DNA from: Hemileia vastatrix
Lineage: Eukaryota; Basidiomycota; Pucciniomycetes; Pucciniales; Zaghouaniaceae
NCBI GenBank assembly: GCA_030280995.1
Contig: JASXTE010000005.1
Span: 29,762,001-29,826,000, forward strand
DNA: 64,000 nucleotides
Reading direction: 5' to 3'
Position 1 is the stretch's first letter; every line of letters begins with the position of its first letter. The notes beneath the pieces are model-generated. The model saw nothing but the letters and a program-made list of their open reading frames with translations, made no database searches and had not been told where the DNA came from. Shown here piece after piece: positions 45,813 to 58,191 of the stretch. A program made the position numbers and the translations under genes.

Positions 45813-45910
45813 AATATTTGGGGGGGACTTGCTAGCAAGTCCTTAAATTGAAGTCAGATGGAACTCAGACTGAACTCAGACTGCACTAATACTCAAATGA
45901 GACTGAAAAC
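45813..45910. mobile_element. Palindrome-bearing insertion, one end
   Basis: GCAATATTTGGGGGGGACTT opens the segment. The perfect palindrome GGACTTGCTAGCAAGTCC is at 45825-45842. It is followed by AAGTCAGATGGAACTCAGAC-type 11-bp repeats to about 45890. The gypsy-3 relic stops here. The far end is not identified. Confidence 0.65.
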
Positions 45911-47554
45911 TGCTTGAAATTATCCTGAACTATGTGACAACACTCAATGTATCTTCTTTGAAAGTATAATGAAAGTCTCAATAGAGGATTGCATGATATT
46001 TGGTGCTTGAAACAAGTAAAAGTTGAATGATTTTTAGTTTTAAGATCATTAGTCAAAATTGAAAGCTATTCTTTTAGAATGAATTATAATTATAAGCTTT
46101 AAAATATAGTATACTGATGATATAGGCTTTTTAGTATTATTTTGCATCTCTAATTTTAAGGATATAATGATTTTTTCAATTTGATAATATATAATGACTG
46201 TCTTAGTTATTCAAAATTATTTTTGGGAATTTCAAAATTCTTGGGATCTCTTAAAACCTACCTTTTTTTTAATCAAAACATTTTTGATATATATTATCTG
46301 ATGAGAAAAAAATTTAAGAAAGATTTCTAAAATTTTTACTCAAAGTGTTATTTCATGAGACATTTTTACTACTCTTATAACATACTGTCAGCCAGGCTGC
46401 TAGACTTACCCAGTAAAATAATTAACTATTTCTTGGGATGAAGCCATGCATTTTTATTTCTTATATATTATTATTAATTTTATTATAGTTAATTTAAATT
46501 TACTTGTAATAAATTAACTTGTTACAAAAAAGTAAATTTAGTAGAAAATTAAAATTAATATTAATTGTCCCATATATTTTATTTTTATTTCCTAAAACTG
46601 TGCTCAATTTCATGTTAAACAAAAAAAATAAAATATTAAAATACAAATTAACATTAAAATAATATTTAATATTGAAAAAAAAAATTAAATAAAATAAACA
46701 TATACAAAAAATCAAATTACTTATTTTAAACTGACATTTACATTAATTTTTAAATAAATCAAATTCTTTTGACATATACAGTAAGTACAAGATTCTAAGT
46801 CTTTCTTTATAGAAAAATCTTAAAAATTTGAAATATTTTCTTCTGGAATTTTCTTTCTCTCTCTCATACACTTGTATATAGGATTTTTACTACGTACTTT
46901 GACTCTCTTTTGCCTATGTAAGGCCTCCCTTTTCTGTTTGTTTTAAATCATCCTTTACTTAATCATTACTTTATTAAATCATTTATTAAATCAAATTTTT
47001 TATTAATATTATTTATTACTTAGTGCTTACAACACCCTAATTCTAAATTTAAATTATAATAATAATTATAAAACCCTTTTAACTTTTTTATTGATTAAAT
47101 AAAATAAAAGATAATCCATACATAAATTTTCCTTTGAAATCTTCAAATTACACCTACCTACACTGTTATAAATCCATCAAAAACCTTCTAGACCAAAAGG
47201 AATCCCCAACACATACATTGGTTCACAGCAGAAAAATTATTGAACTTCATTTTAACTAAATGATTTTTCATGTGTATATATTTTTTAACTTTGAAGAAGA
47301 TACTTATTAATATTTTTAGTTATGGTATTGGTTCATTAAAAACCTACTCAAGGTAACCATAAAATAACTTCAAAATTTTGAAAAAAAAAAATTGTGTTAT
47401 TAAATATATTTTACCAATTGTTGTTATTGAGTCACTGGGCTCCTGGAAAACATGATTTTTATATTCATGAAATATCTCAAAATATTCATTAATTTGATTG
47501 TGCAATTTTTATACCATTTATATTCATCTTTACTCCTTCTCATATTTCCACTAA
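45911..47554. other. Gene-free AT-rich stretch
   Basis: No coding, repeat or RNA signal that I can support. A 71-codon AT-rich minus-strand frame (46500-46715) is not credible as a gene. Confidence 0.45.
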
Positions 47555-48406
47555 ATGAGTTCTTTGAAGTGTCTTAGTCAATTTATAGTTTTTTTCGAAC
47601 CAACACCATCATATATGATATTACAATTAACAAAAAACCAAATGGAAAAGGAAATTATTCATCAAGGTAGAAAAAGAGTTCATACTCTTTCTATATTAGA
47701 CACAAAGACTCTTAAAATTATTGGAGATCTTTTGGAAAAGCAAAGTGAAAATATTGTACTGCTTCTTGGAGAAATTCACAATTTTTCTCATTGGTTGAAC
47801 TTTGAATCTGTGTTGCAGTTGAAGTACAAAGCATATTTTCAGAGCTACATATTCAAACAGTAAAATGAATCATTGCAGCTTTAGTGCACTTTATTTGGAA
47901 TTGAAAGGCATTTTAAAGAAATAAAATGAATATTTTATCCTGCTGGAGTAAGTATACTTCAAATCAATGATAATGACAGCCAAAAATCTTTCAATGGTTC
48001 TTCTAATTGGTTGGTCAAAAATTAACTCATTTGGTATAAATCAGAATTTAATAACTCAAAATCAAATACAAGGAATCAAAACAGCATTTAAAACACACCA
48101 TTATCAAGCATTGAAATTTATTATTGACAATGAAAAGTTTATTAAAGATAAACTGAATAAGCTTTGGGAGAATGATGACAATAAATGTCTTCACAGTGTG
48201 TACTGTCCTCAAAAACAAAAGTATGAAAATATTGAACAAAAATTTTGTGGATATAAGTAAATACTTGAATATGACATGGGTTTAGGAAAAATGCTAACAA
48301 AATCTACTCTGATAAGTGAAAAACAAGAGCAAGCAATAAAATTTCAACAAATATTGGAGATTTTTGGTTAAAAACTAAGTTTTGCCACACTAATTATATG
48401 CCCATT
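47555..48406 (+). pseudogene. SNF2-type helicase pseudogene, 5' part
   Basis: The clear part is 47967-48406: HHYQALKFIIDNEKFIKDKL and KLWENDDN, then EYDMGLGKMLTKSTLI (Walker A; GKT is GKM here) and TLIICPL, the motif Ia region of SNF2/RAD5-like ATPases. Frames break several times (stops near 47861, 48258 and 48371). The frame at 47555-47863 may be the upstream part of the same gene but has no motif I recognise. The gene is cut after the ICPL codons by Harbinger C at 48407 and resumes at 54534. The intact protein would be a DNA-dependent ATPase remodelling chromatin or acting in repair; this copy is dead. Confidence 0.75.
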
Positions 48407-48757
48407 AGGGGGTATCAATGTTGACAAATCCGCAATTAAATTAATTGCGGAAAATAATCTGCATACCCCAATTATCTTCCGCAATTATTTTTTCTAATAA
48501 TCGGGTTATTAGACACTTTACGTGTCAATGTTCACCTCTTATCTGACATTTTTATCCTCAATATTTCATAACCACATCTTGGACCACTTTCTGGATATCC
48601 CAGCCTTCTACCTTGCTGTGCACTTCCATTCTCATCCCATCCTGTTCATTCTATCCGCTCAGAATTTCTCCCAATTTCATCTATTTGATTCTTCTCCTTT
48701 TCATCTCGCTATCTCATCTGCTTGTTTCTGCTCCTTTTCATCTTCATTTATAATAAC

Positions 48758-50155
48758 ATGCCTCGTCATCCTAGATCTTCTCAAAGGCAGCCATCACCCA
48801 GTTGTTCTTCAATTCCCACTACTTCCTCTTTCCCTCGCTCAGCCAAGAAATCAAAGACTGTTCAATTAAAAAAAGTTGAACATCTCATTCTTATCAACTG
48901 GCTGAAAACCAAATCTAACTATGATTCTTGTTTTGGTACTGAGTATGCCACTAAAGTAGGACGGCCCCCCACATCAAATGTTAATGGCTATCTTCTAATG
49001 GCAAATGAATTACGCAATAAGACCAAGGGAAGGATTGATCTTTTGCCTAAACACATGTCTGAACGCTTCAAGCATTATCGAGCAAAATACAAGAAGGCAA
49101 AGGCTCCTTCATCTTCCACTGGTTTTGGGGTTACTGACATTGATATAACTAAGGGTATAAAATCCATAGACAATAAACTTGATTCTTTATGTCCTTACTT
49201 TAAATAGATGGATGCAATTTTTGGAGAGCAAGCCGATGTTAATCCTGTAAACATGTTGGATGGAGAAGATCCTATCTCCGAACATGATGTCTAAGAAAAT
49301 CTTTTCCCATCCTCTTCCTCCACTCAAGCCTCCCCTCATTTGAATGAGACATCTCTAAATAGCTTTTCTGTAGATCCTATAGGTGATTTAACCCAACCAA
49401 ATCTAACTCAGGTCTGTTTCTTTTATCTTATCAATTCTATTTTTTTATTTACTTATCTTTTTCTTATTTCTTAAAAGGCTGATGAACAAACCCAGGATTC
49501 TCAATCAACTGAGTCTGAAGCTAGTGAGAATGATGAGGAGGAAAATGCTACGTTGAACAAAAAGAGAAGGGCTTCAACTAGTCTAAATTTCCTCTCCCAA
49601 AGAAGACGAAAAAGTGATACTTCATCACAAACACCTTTTTCTTCAATGGAACAGTTTTTAGAGAAACATGATGCTGGTAAGTGATATCATACCTCTTATT
49701 ACTTTACTCTGCTTTTCTTCTACTTTATGTTAATTTTTATTCTCACTCTAGAACAAGTGGAAATTGCTAAAGAGACTCTGAGCTTTGAAAATAAGAAATA
49801 CAAGCTCTCTTTAAGGAGGGATGACAGAGTAAAAGATTTGGAAGAGAGGAAGTATGAGCTCTCCTTACAGAAGGATGATCGGATCCAAGATTTGGAGGAG
49901 AAGAAGTTTGAGCTCTCTTTACAGAAGGATGGTAGGGCCCAAGATTTGGAGGAGAAGAAGTTTGAGTTAACTCTTAGTATTAAAAAATCCAAAAATAAGG
50001 AAAAAACACTCGAGCATCAAAACTTAATGGAACAGATGAAGTATAAGCATGATCTCCAAGAAAGTTCTAAAAAGAAAGATTTCTTGATCAAATGCATTAA
50101 AGCAAACAAATCTGTTGAAGAAATAGGACGTTTAATGAAATTTTTTGTTGACTAG
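48758..50155 (+). pseudogene. Harbinger ORF1, copy C, two stops
   Basis: Exons 48758-49411, 49478-49676 and 49752-50155 have exactly the lengths of copy A. In-frame TAG at 49205-49207 (where A has Glu, in YFKEMD) and TAA at 49292-49294 (A has Glu) truncate the product after the Myb/SANT-like domain. The coiled coil with four 18-residue repeats is otherwise preserved. A shortened DNA-binding protein of 149 residues could still be made, which might act as an inhibitor; this is speculation. Confidence 0.88.
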
Positions 50156-50284
50156 TTTCTTTTATTTCTTTCACACTTTATGTGTTCATATTTATTTGTA
50201 CATAAATTTTACAATTATTTTCTGTATTTCTTGAAATATCGTATTTTAATGTTAAATATTCTTTTTTTAAATAAAATTTTCAAG

Positions 50285-50705
50285 TCTCCTTTGAAAATTT
50301 GACAATCCCCCACCCCTGGATTTTTTTGAAGTAAGGGGTGGGTATCAGAAAAATTCTTTCATGTCATGAATCTTGAAAGTTTTATATGAAAATTTGGCTT
50401 TACTACCCCCTGCATTTTACCGGTATCCCAAAAATTCTTACATGTCAAGAATTTCACAAGTCTTATAAGAAATTTTGGCACAACCCCCCATGGATTTTAT
50501 TGAAGTAAGGGACGGGTATCACAAAAATATTTACAAGTCAAAAAATTCTATATCTGTTTAAAAAAATTGGCAATACTCTCCCCTGCATTTTATTGAAGCA
50601 AGGGGTGGGTATCACCAAAATTTTTCTAAGTCATCAATTTCACATGTCAGATTTGAAAATTTGGCAATACCCCCCCCTGCATTTTATTGAAGTAAGGGGT
50701 GGAAG
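50285..50705. repeat. 93-bp tandem repeat, about five copies (Harbinger C)
   Basis: Units marked by a C run plus TGCATTTTATTGAAGTAAGG and GGGTGGGTATCA lie near 50315, 50410, 50490, 50583 and 50678. In each, the C run and the GGGGTGGG block can pair. It corresponds to 14345-14660 in copy B. Confidence 0.8.
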
Positions 50706-51640
50706 TCATCTTAATTTAATATAATTACATAAATTATTAAATAAATATCTAATATATATCAATTTCCCTAGTTTAAAGTAATGACAATCCCTCAAGCCAA
50801 AATGCAGACCAAGTCGAGAAACAAAAGTTTGGGACTTTCTACAGGTATAGGCAAGAGGAACCCCATGAAACAAATAAATGTTATCATGATTACCTGTTAT
50901 ACAACACAAGGTCGATGGCTCATCACATTATTTGAGAAAATTGATATATAAAAAATATTTATTAAAAATTTATGAAAAAATATAAAATTTTCGATGACAA
51001 CTCTAATCCCCATACTTTTTGGATCTAGATAAAGTTTTTTTAAATCAAATAACTTTACCTTCTTTCTTTACCTTATTGATTCTTTGTATCAACTTATTAC
51101 TGATTTGAAATGAGCAACCGAAATGAGTGAAATCTTGACAGGATTCCAAACCAGGAGGAGCTTTGGTTGTTTGATGATTATCCTTAGAAGAATTCCAAAT
51201 AGTTTCTATGATACCATTTCCCAAACCAAAATCAATGATGCACCGGTGGTCTGGAAAATATAAACCATGTCCTTTGATTTTAGCTGGAGATGGTATTGGG
51301 TGGCCAGTTATCGGATTGATATATGAGAATATTCCAAAAGTAAGAAAATTGGCATCATTCCTATCGATATGAGTCCTATTGTGGAATCCAGAATGAGTGA
51401 TAATAACATTAGAAAATAAAAGATATTTGTGGCTGATATCTTCCCATTCGGAGTCACACCAATTCGGTATTCCAACTTTGGTTGCAAGTTCATGATTTTC
51501 TTCAAATGCTTTATTACAGAGCTTGTTGAGTCAAAAAGCAAGAAAAGAGTGAAAGGAAGGTAGAATGTCCCATAAGCGAAAATCTTCATCTTTTTGAGCT
51601 TTAGTGATATTCTTGACCAACGAATATATGCCTATATGAT
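50706..51640 (-). pseudogene. Third ORF of Harbinger (copy C), unknown family
   Basis: Reading downward: NHELATKVGIPNWCDSEWED (about 51500-51440), VIITHSGFHNRTHIDRND, FGIFSYINPITGHPIPSPAK, GHGLYFPDHRCIIDFG, IIETIWNSSKDNHQTTKAPP and FGCSFQIS (to about 51090). A likely intron ending ACAG near 50896 leads to a last exon with NIYLFHGVPLAYTCRKSQTF and LHFGLRDC. It has a stop before the first block (SFLAF*LN), and the upstream exons are not resolved. Motif order and spacing match copy B, and the two copies differ mostly at third positions or by conservative changes in the core, so it was under selection as a protein. Role in transposition unknown; it is not part of the standard two-gene Harbinger set. 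Confidence 0.68.
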
Positions 51641-52895
51641 TGAAATGCCTAGATAATAATCATATAAGAGTTTCAGAATCCTTATCCTCTAAATATGCAA
51701 TATAAAAATGTGAAATAAGACAAGTGAAGTTTGGAAAAAAGGCTCAACTTCAAAGGTCAAAATCTCAGCAACCACTGAACCTAATTCAAACCTGTTTGTG
51801 GGAAATGAAAGATATGCTTTAGTAGAATCTTCAGTTAAAGGACATGTGATTTAAATAAACCTAACCCTAATTTGTTACATAAAAAAATGAAATAAAAATT
51901 TAAATTGGGAAAAAAAAGGCTCAACTTTAACGCTCAATATCTCAGCAACCACTGAATCAAATTCAAATCTGTTTGCAGGAAATGAAAGGTAGCCTTCAGG
52001 AGAATCTTCAGTAAAAAGAACATTAGATTTGAATAAACTTAAACCTAATTCCGAGTCTGATTTTCAAAATTTTACAAAAACTTGAAAAGTGGTAATGAAG
52101 ATGAGATCAAAAGGAGTTTTATAAGTTCACTGTTATCCAGATAAGAAACATACATATATTTAAGTATGAAGTTTTCATAAAAGGAATGAGATATCATATA
52201 GGCATGAAAAAAAGGAGATGAAACTTACCTTGATTGAAAAGTAGGAAAAATAGAGTGAGAAAGATTGATGTTGGAATTGTGGGGAAATTGAATATGGAGT
52301 AAGTGAAATGCATAAAGAATGTGCAATGTATGTGTTTCAATGAAATGGAGCCAAAAAAAAGTGAAATAAGGGAAAGGGGGGATAATGACAATGCCAAGGA
52401 GGGATGAAGAGTAGGGTGATGGAGCTAAAAAATAAAGTAAAGAGGGAGAGAAAAAAAAGGTTAATTATACCATTGAAATCCAAAATAACCACTTACAAAA
52501 AAAATTTAGATAAAAAAATAAAATAAACAGAAAAAAACAAAAAAAAATATAATTAGTAATCAAAAAATCAAAAAAAAAGAATAAAATGACTTACCTGGAG
52601 AGATGAGATGACAAAATGAATGAAACCAAATTGTTTGAGGGATGTTGGAGGAGAATAGGAAAAGGATATGAGGGATGAATGAAAAAAAAAATCACTGACA
52701 AAATATGCAATTTCAGAAAATATGCGATTTCATGTTGAGCTGGTGAAAGAAAACCAATGAGCCATCCAAAAAAAAGATATTCACCGTAAATTCAAAAAAA
52801 AAAAAATGAATATGCAACAAACCAAAATACAAAACCAAGTGATTAAAGTACACAAAGAGGACATTTGGAAAGTATGAAAACATAAAAATTAAAAA
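51641..52895. other. Spacer of Harbinger C
   Basis: Holds two ~170-bp similar blocks (about 51722-51860 and 51908-52040) sharing AAAGGCTCAACTT and CTCAGCAACCACTGAA. These may be part of the 5' region of the third ORF. A purine-rich and A-rich segment follows to 52895. No separate gene is seen. Confidence 0.5.
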
Positions 52896-54155
52896 TTAAA
52901 AGGGTGAAGAGAAATGTTGGAGAGTAATTGGCATTATAATGGGGCATATGCCGGTTGATTGAATGATTTGTGAATCAAGGGAGGGGAGTGCCAGTGGTGG
53001 TTCAGGATCATCTTCTTCATAAAGATCATTCCACTCATCCTTTAAATCAGCTAGAATATTGTGGAGTATTACACAAGTCAAGATCCAATGATTTGCAGTT
53101 TTGATCTTCAATTTTTTTTGAAATTGAATTCTGAGCTCCCAAAGACTAGAAAATCGTCCCTTTAAAATACCTATAGCATGTTCAATTTGTACTCTTGATT
53201 GTGCAAGGTGATAATTAAATTTAGTTTTGGGGTCATTTTCTGAATTTGCACCACGGAAAGCAGGTATAATGTACTTTCCACTTGCATATGCTGAGTCTGC
53301 AAGGAGGTACTGAGATTCATCAAAGTATGAGTCAGGGGATTGAGAAATCCTCATTCTTTAAAAGATGGAAGAGTCATGACATGATCCAGGGCAGCCACTG
53401 TGAAAAGCAATAAATTTTTTATTGACATCGCATACAAGTTGAACAGCAATAGAGTATCTAGAAAGAAGATAAAAAGTTAGATTGTGAAAGATGAGAACTT
53501 GGAGGAGATTTTGAAGAAACCTTTTTTTGCGATGAAAATAATGGTTGCCATCATGAGCAGGCTTTTGACTCAAAGGGATGGTTGTGCCATCAACAAAACC
53601 TATACAGCCAGGGAAACCTTCAGCTTGCATTACTTGAGAGGATTCAAGTCGCTGTTCTGGAGTTGGCCAAGCAAGAGTTTGAGACTTGAGGGAAAGGATA
53701 GCAATCATACAGCGCTTGGTGTATAATATCACGGTACCATATCCTATGTTAAAGAGATTATCTAAACGTCTTAAGGCAGCACCATTTCCATTTGAGCCAA
53801 AGCGACATAGAGCAACAGCAAGTTGGATGGCAGGATTACGCTGTTTGTTATTAGAATTGTTATGGAAGATAGGATGATCGGAGATGAGTTGATAAAGTTT
53901 GAAGAAAGAATTGGGAGAAGTTCTAAAAAGTTGTGTGAAGTTTAAATGAGGAATGTTGAGAATGGAGGCCAGATCATATCGGGGATCATGATAAAGATTT
54001 GGCCCCCTGGTGATGATGTAACACTTTTTGGAAAGAAAACACATATAAGCTAAAACATCTTCCAAATCAGAGTCAGATTTATAGTAAAGAACTAAAAGAA
54101 AAGTGATAGCATTCATTTTTGAGTGAAGTAGCTTCCTAGTAGAGAGGTGTTTCAT
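52896..54155 (-). pseudogene. Harbinger transposase, copy C, one stop
   Basis: From ATG 54155 the frame is open through the N-terminus, with Leu where copy A has a stop. It passes the 63-nt intron (53520-53458) and reaches TAA 53358-53360, where copy A has CAA (Gln in the VFQRMR motif). After it the frame is open to 52896. The catalytic D, D, E are present (VDGTTIPLSQK, LLADSAYASG, VQIEHAIGILKGRF). So copies A and C each carry a single different nonsense change. The product of C lacks the second Asp and the Glu and cannot be active. Confidence 0.88.
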
Positions 54156-54416
54156 TGTCGCTGGTGGAAGGGTTATGTGATGAGGGAAGTGGGAATTCAC
54201 CGCCAAATGTGCAGTTGGGGTGTGTAGATAAAAAAAAACTTAAGTGTTTGCCACCAAAATTAAGTAGCATAGAGTGAGGAAATACTTAAGGATGGCATCA
54301 GCAATTATAAGTCATGTGACTTTCTTAAAAATCCATCATGGATGAGATGAGTTTGGGATCAGGAATTAGGAATGGAAATTGGGGTATAAGAGGCGGGATA
54401 ATGCATTATTGTGGAT

Positions 54417-54452
54417 TTCTTATCCACTAGCCCTGGGGCTAGTGGATAAGAA
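54417..54452. repeat. Subterminal hairpin of Harbinger C
   Basis: Identical in sequence to the 9088-9123 hairpin, TTCTTATCCACTAGCCCT followed by its near-complement. Confidence 0.85.
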
Positions 54453-54536
54453 TCTTCCGCAATTAATAATGTCTGATCCCGGGAAAAAAATTCCTGATCC
54501 CTAATTGCGGATCCCTGAACATTGATACCCCCTATT

Positions 54537-55330
54537 ATATATACTCTCAAACTAGGATGATAAAATAAATTCTCATTTTAACCCTTGATCACTTCTGTAC
54601 CATGTATTTAATGGTCAGATTTGTAATAATTTAAAAGAGGAAAGGCTTCAGCAGATTGTAATTGTACTTACTTCTTATTAAACAGTCAGCCCATTGAGAA
54701 TAACAAAGAAGATTCAAAAAAAGCTATCACTGATAAATAACATTATATGGCATTGAATTGTTCTGGATGAAGCATAGTAAGTTTTATATGTATCTAACAC
54801 AAAAAACTATGTTAAGAAATTTAACAAGAAAAAATAATTTGTAATAGCTACATCAAAAATCCTCTAGCCAAAAGGACACAGGAGATTTTTAGTTTACTTT
54901 CCCAGAATCAACTATGTTTAACAGGAGCACCATTAGATAACTCACCAGAAGATCTTCAGAGTTTAATCACTTTCCTTCAGTTGGATGGATGGGATGAGAA
55001 GTCTCTTTGGAGAGAACAAATCAAACCAAAACTGAAAGTTGGTTCATTGCAGGAAGTCAAAACTATCAACAACCTTATGAAGGTAGTCACCTTACAGAGA
55101 AAAAATAATTTTGTACAAAGTCTCCCTAAAAAGGTTGAAGAAGGTATATTAGGGGGTATCAAACAATACCATATACCCCTGGAAGACTTCATTATTTAAA
55201 TGCCATTCAAAGATGCCATCATAAATGGCAGACTTGGTATTAGACAGGTCAAAAATTTGGTCAAATACTTCCTATTCTTGCACCATCACCCCAACCACAA
55301 TTAAGCCTATGACTTGTTTTTTATTCAGAG
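54537..55330 (+). pseudogene. SNF2-type helicase pseudogene, 3' part
   Basis: Directly after the ATT duplication the frame continues as YILSN*DDKINSHFNP, then QIVIVLTSY. Next is WH*IVLDEA, the DEAH box, with TGA inside and the His lost. Further on are LCLTGAPLDNSPEDLQSLIT (54900-54970; read across small shifts), FLQLDGWDEKSLWREQIKPK and NNLMKVVTLQRKNNFVQSLP, which follow the order in SNF2/RAD5-like ATPases. Similarity fades after about 55200. No helicase C-terminal domain is found, so the gene is also truncated. Confidence 0.75.
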
Positions 55331-58191
55331 CATAATTACTTTAAAAGAATAAATGACACAGTTTTTCTTGCAGTATCATTATATGACTCAACTAGGTGAA
55401 TAATCTTAGAGGTTTCCTATTGAGTAAGACCTAATTGATCATATTTCAATAAGCATCTAATTAAAAATGATGAACAGCAGAATAAGGAAAATCAATATTA
55501 CATAGCACATGAGAAAGACATAATGTTTATCAGATGCTGCCATTAATTCATAACTTTTACTAAAAGTTGATTAAGCCTGGGAGGAATCAGGAATGGGATG
55601 AATTAAGTGTTAAAGTATGATGTTAGGGTGCCTTAAGACTTAATGCACCATGAACTGTGTGTGTTTAAATAAGCTCATAAGGGTTAGGTGAAGAAAATTT
55701 TTAAAGTATGAGTGTGTGCACTAAATTATGACTAATCAAGTAAAGGGGAAGAAGTAACAGGGGGGAAAAAATGAGGACTTGTAGGCAAGTCGTTTTTCAG
55801 GTTACCTGGAGTAATCTGTGGAGTAAACTCTTGATGCTAAATTTGATGTCTAGATATAGGTGTATAATTTGTTATCAATATCTGATAATTTATGGGAAAT
55901 CTCTACAACCAAACTTTTTTTCTTGGATGCAGATTTTGGAATGGAAAAATCTTTGAAACTCTAAAAAAGAGATATCATCAAATTTCAGACAAGTTCAAAT
56001 AATATTCTGCACTTTCTTCATAAAAAACACAAATTATTTCTATCAAAAGACCAATAACAAGAAAAAGTGCCATGCTATGATTTATTAGAAAAAAAAGTCA
56101 AATATTATAACCTGTCATAATGTATTTTGCACTATTAATATTTTTTCATTAAACAAATGGATTACATATATTAAGGTAGAGATTCTTGTGCACTGAATTT
56201 ACTATATCTGAGCCATAAAAATGACCATGTCTACATCTTTTCTAAAGTTTAGTTGGTGTTAAGTAATATTTGAAGTGTTTTCAAATTGCAAACTAGCAAG
56301 CATAATCCAAGAGCTATTTTATAATTTTGATCAAGATTAATTTTCTTATTCTAATCAAGACAATTTGCCTTCAGCTAATGTCAAAAGGATAGAAATTTTT
56401 TATCTTTCCTCAGTCAAATGATAGTATCAATTTTTTGATATCATTATTTCTCCAACTTTTGAAGTTTTTTTTTTGTTTTTTTTTGTTTTGTAAGATTAAT
56501 AATAAAACTGAAAGGTTTTTGCACTTTTAATATAGATATAGATTAGTCTTTATCATTATTAATATGAAACTTGAAATTCATGTTAGGAATATTATTTTTT
56601 ATGATTTATTTTTCCTTTTTTCACTTATAATATATGAAATATAACAATTTTTAAAAAAAGCATTTCTTCCACAAACAGATTACAGAAACATCAGAAGCTC
56701 AGAAAAAAATTTCCAAAATATAAAATATCAAAAGCAGAAATGATTTTGATATGGAAATCAATGCACTATTTCATATAAAGACTAATGGCTTTGAAATAAG
56801 AACAATTCTTCCTCTTCTTCATAGATGCTCCTATTATAGACTTTTTATTTGATCTAAACCTTTTTTTCATATCACTCTCCTTAGTGCTTGGATGATTTTC
56901 CTCTTTATTACCTCACTCAGACCTGGAAAAAATAATCATTTTTTTTCACCTTTCTCTCAGCAATAATTCTTCTAAGCTTCAACTATTTTTGGAATTACGT
57001 AGTTATTTTTTATTTTTTTTATTTTTTGTAAATCATTCATGTTTACCCATCAGGCTATGTTTGCAACTGGTTAAATTGTTTTTGAAGTTAAAATATATTT
57101 CAGATTTAGATTAGGAAATAACTTAATTTTACATATATTTGTTTTTCTGATAAACAAATATTAATAAAATAGCTCTTGAAAATTCAACCGTAGCTAAATA
57201 CTCTGAATAAAGCTCCAGTAAAATTTTGTACAAAATTATGAGCTATATTTTCTTATCATTAGATTTTGCAACAACAAAAAATTGATTTTGGCTCACATAA
57301 TTAGGTTTTTTTTATTGAAATATTTTAACTGTATTATTTATTTTGAAGAATTAAAAAAATTAAAGATCACATAAGTAAAATCTTATGAAACATACACCAG
57401 GTAGATTTTGAATTTTTCAGAAAAGTAGAAAAAGAAAAAAAAACTATTATGGTTTACAACTATGTAATGCTCTTATGATCAATTCTACTTTTTTAAATAG
57501 GAAATTTCCATTTTACGTGGAATATTATTGTAAAAAGATTTATGTAGATGTACTATTGTTGATGTAATGGCTTCAAAAATATCATGGGGACGAAAACAAT
57601 TCAACTGCTTGTTCAAATTACAAAGATAAAATTTTTAACAATTTGGAAAAAAATAGTGAATTACTAGTGACAGTGAAAGGCGTGATAATGATGGTTGTGA
57701 AATAAAATTAGAATTTTTAGGGCTGGGAAAGATAGTTGAGGCTGTGAAAAACAATAGAGGCAGTGAAAGAAAATTGTAGAAGACTGAAAAAATTTAATTA
57801 AAAAATTTAAAAAAATTTAACAAAATAATGGAGAGCAATTTTAACCCACCATAGATTATATAGTGGAATATAGATATAAAAAAAATTAAGAGATGGGGAG
57901 AAAATGATTGTAAATAGAGAATGGAAAATGATTGGAGCCTAATGAGGGATGATTGAGATAGTAAAAGAAATTGTATATTGGTGATATCCATGTTTGTATT
58001 TCTTCAAACTAATGTCTCTAGCCCTTGTATATACTATATATCCATCTTTTTCAAAAAATAAAAAACAAAATTTTAAATAGCACATTTCCAATGCAGTGAA
58101 AATTATTCAAATCACTAAAATAAAAAGATCATCTTTTCAGATATTCTATTTGCTTAGGAGTTAACATAATCTCAGTACCATAACAGTAATA
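55331..58191. other. Gene-free AT-rich stretch
   Basis: Very AT-rich with homopolymer runs. Short frames (for example 55771-55956) show no family features. Nothing else supportable. Confidence 0.45.

Larger units (their letters stand above)
48407..54533. mobile_element. PIF/Harbinger copy C, longest copy (6127 bp)
   Basis: The ends AGGGGGTATCAATGTT and AACATTGATACCCCCT have ATT duplications at 48404-48406 and 54534-54536. Contents: ORF1 (plus), five 93-bp repeats, a third ORF (minus), a purine-rich spacer and the transposase (minus). It is close to copy A in shared parts and keeps the middle region that A lost. Removing it with one ATT rejoins the SNF2 frame exactly. Confidence 0.93.

Noticed and set aside
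46500..46715. 71-codon frame in AT-rich sequence
   Set aside because: Phe/Asn/Ile-rich translation typical of random AT-rich DNA.
55149..55185. AGGGGGTATC...ATACCCCT looking like a minute MITE with Harbinger ends
   Set aside because: It lies within the SNF2 pseudogene and reads as part of its protein (EGILGGIKQYHIPLEDF); there is no target duplication, so the resemblance is by chance.
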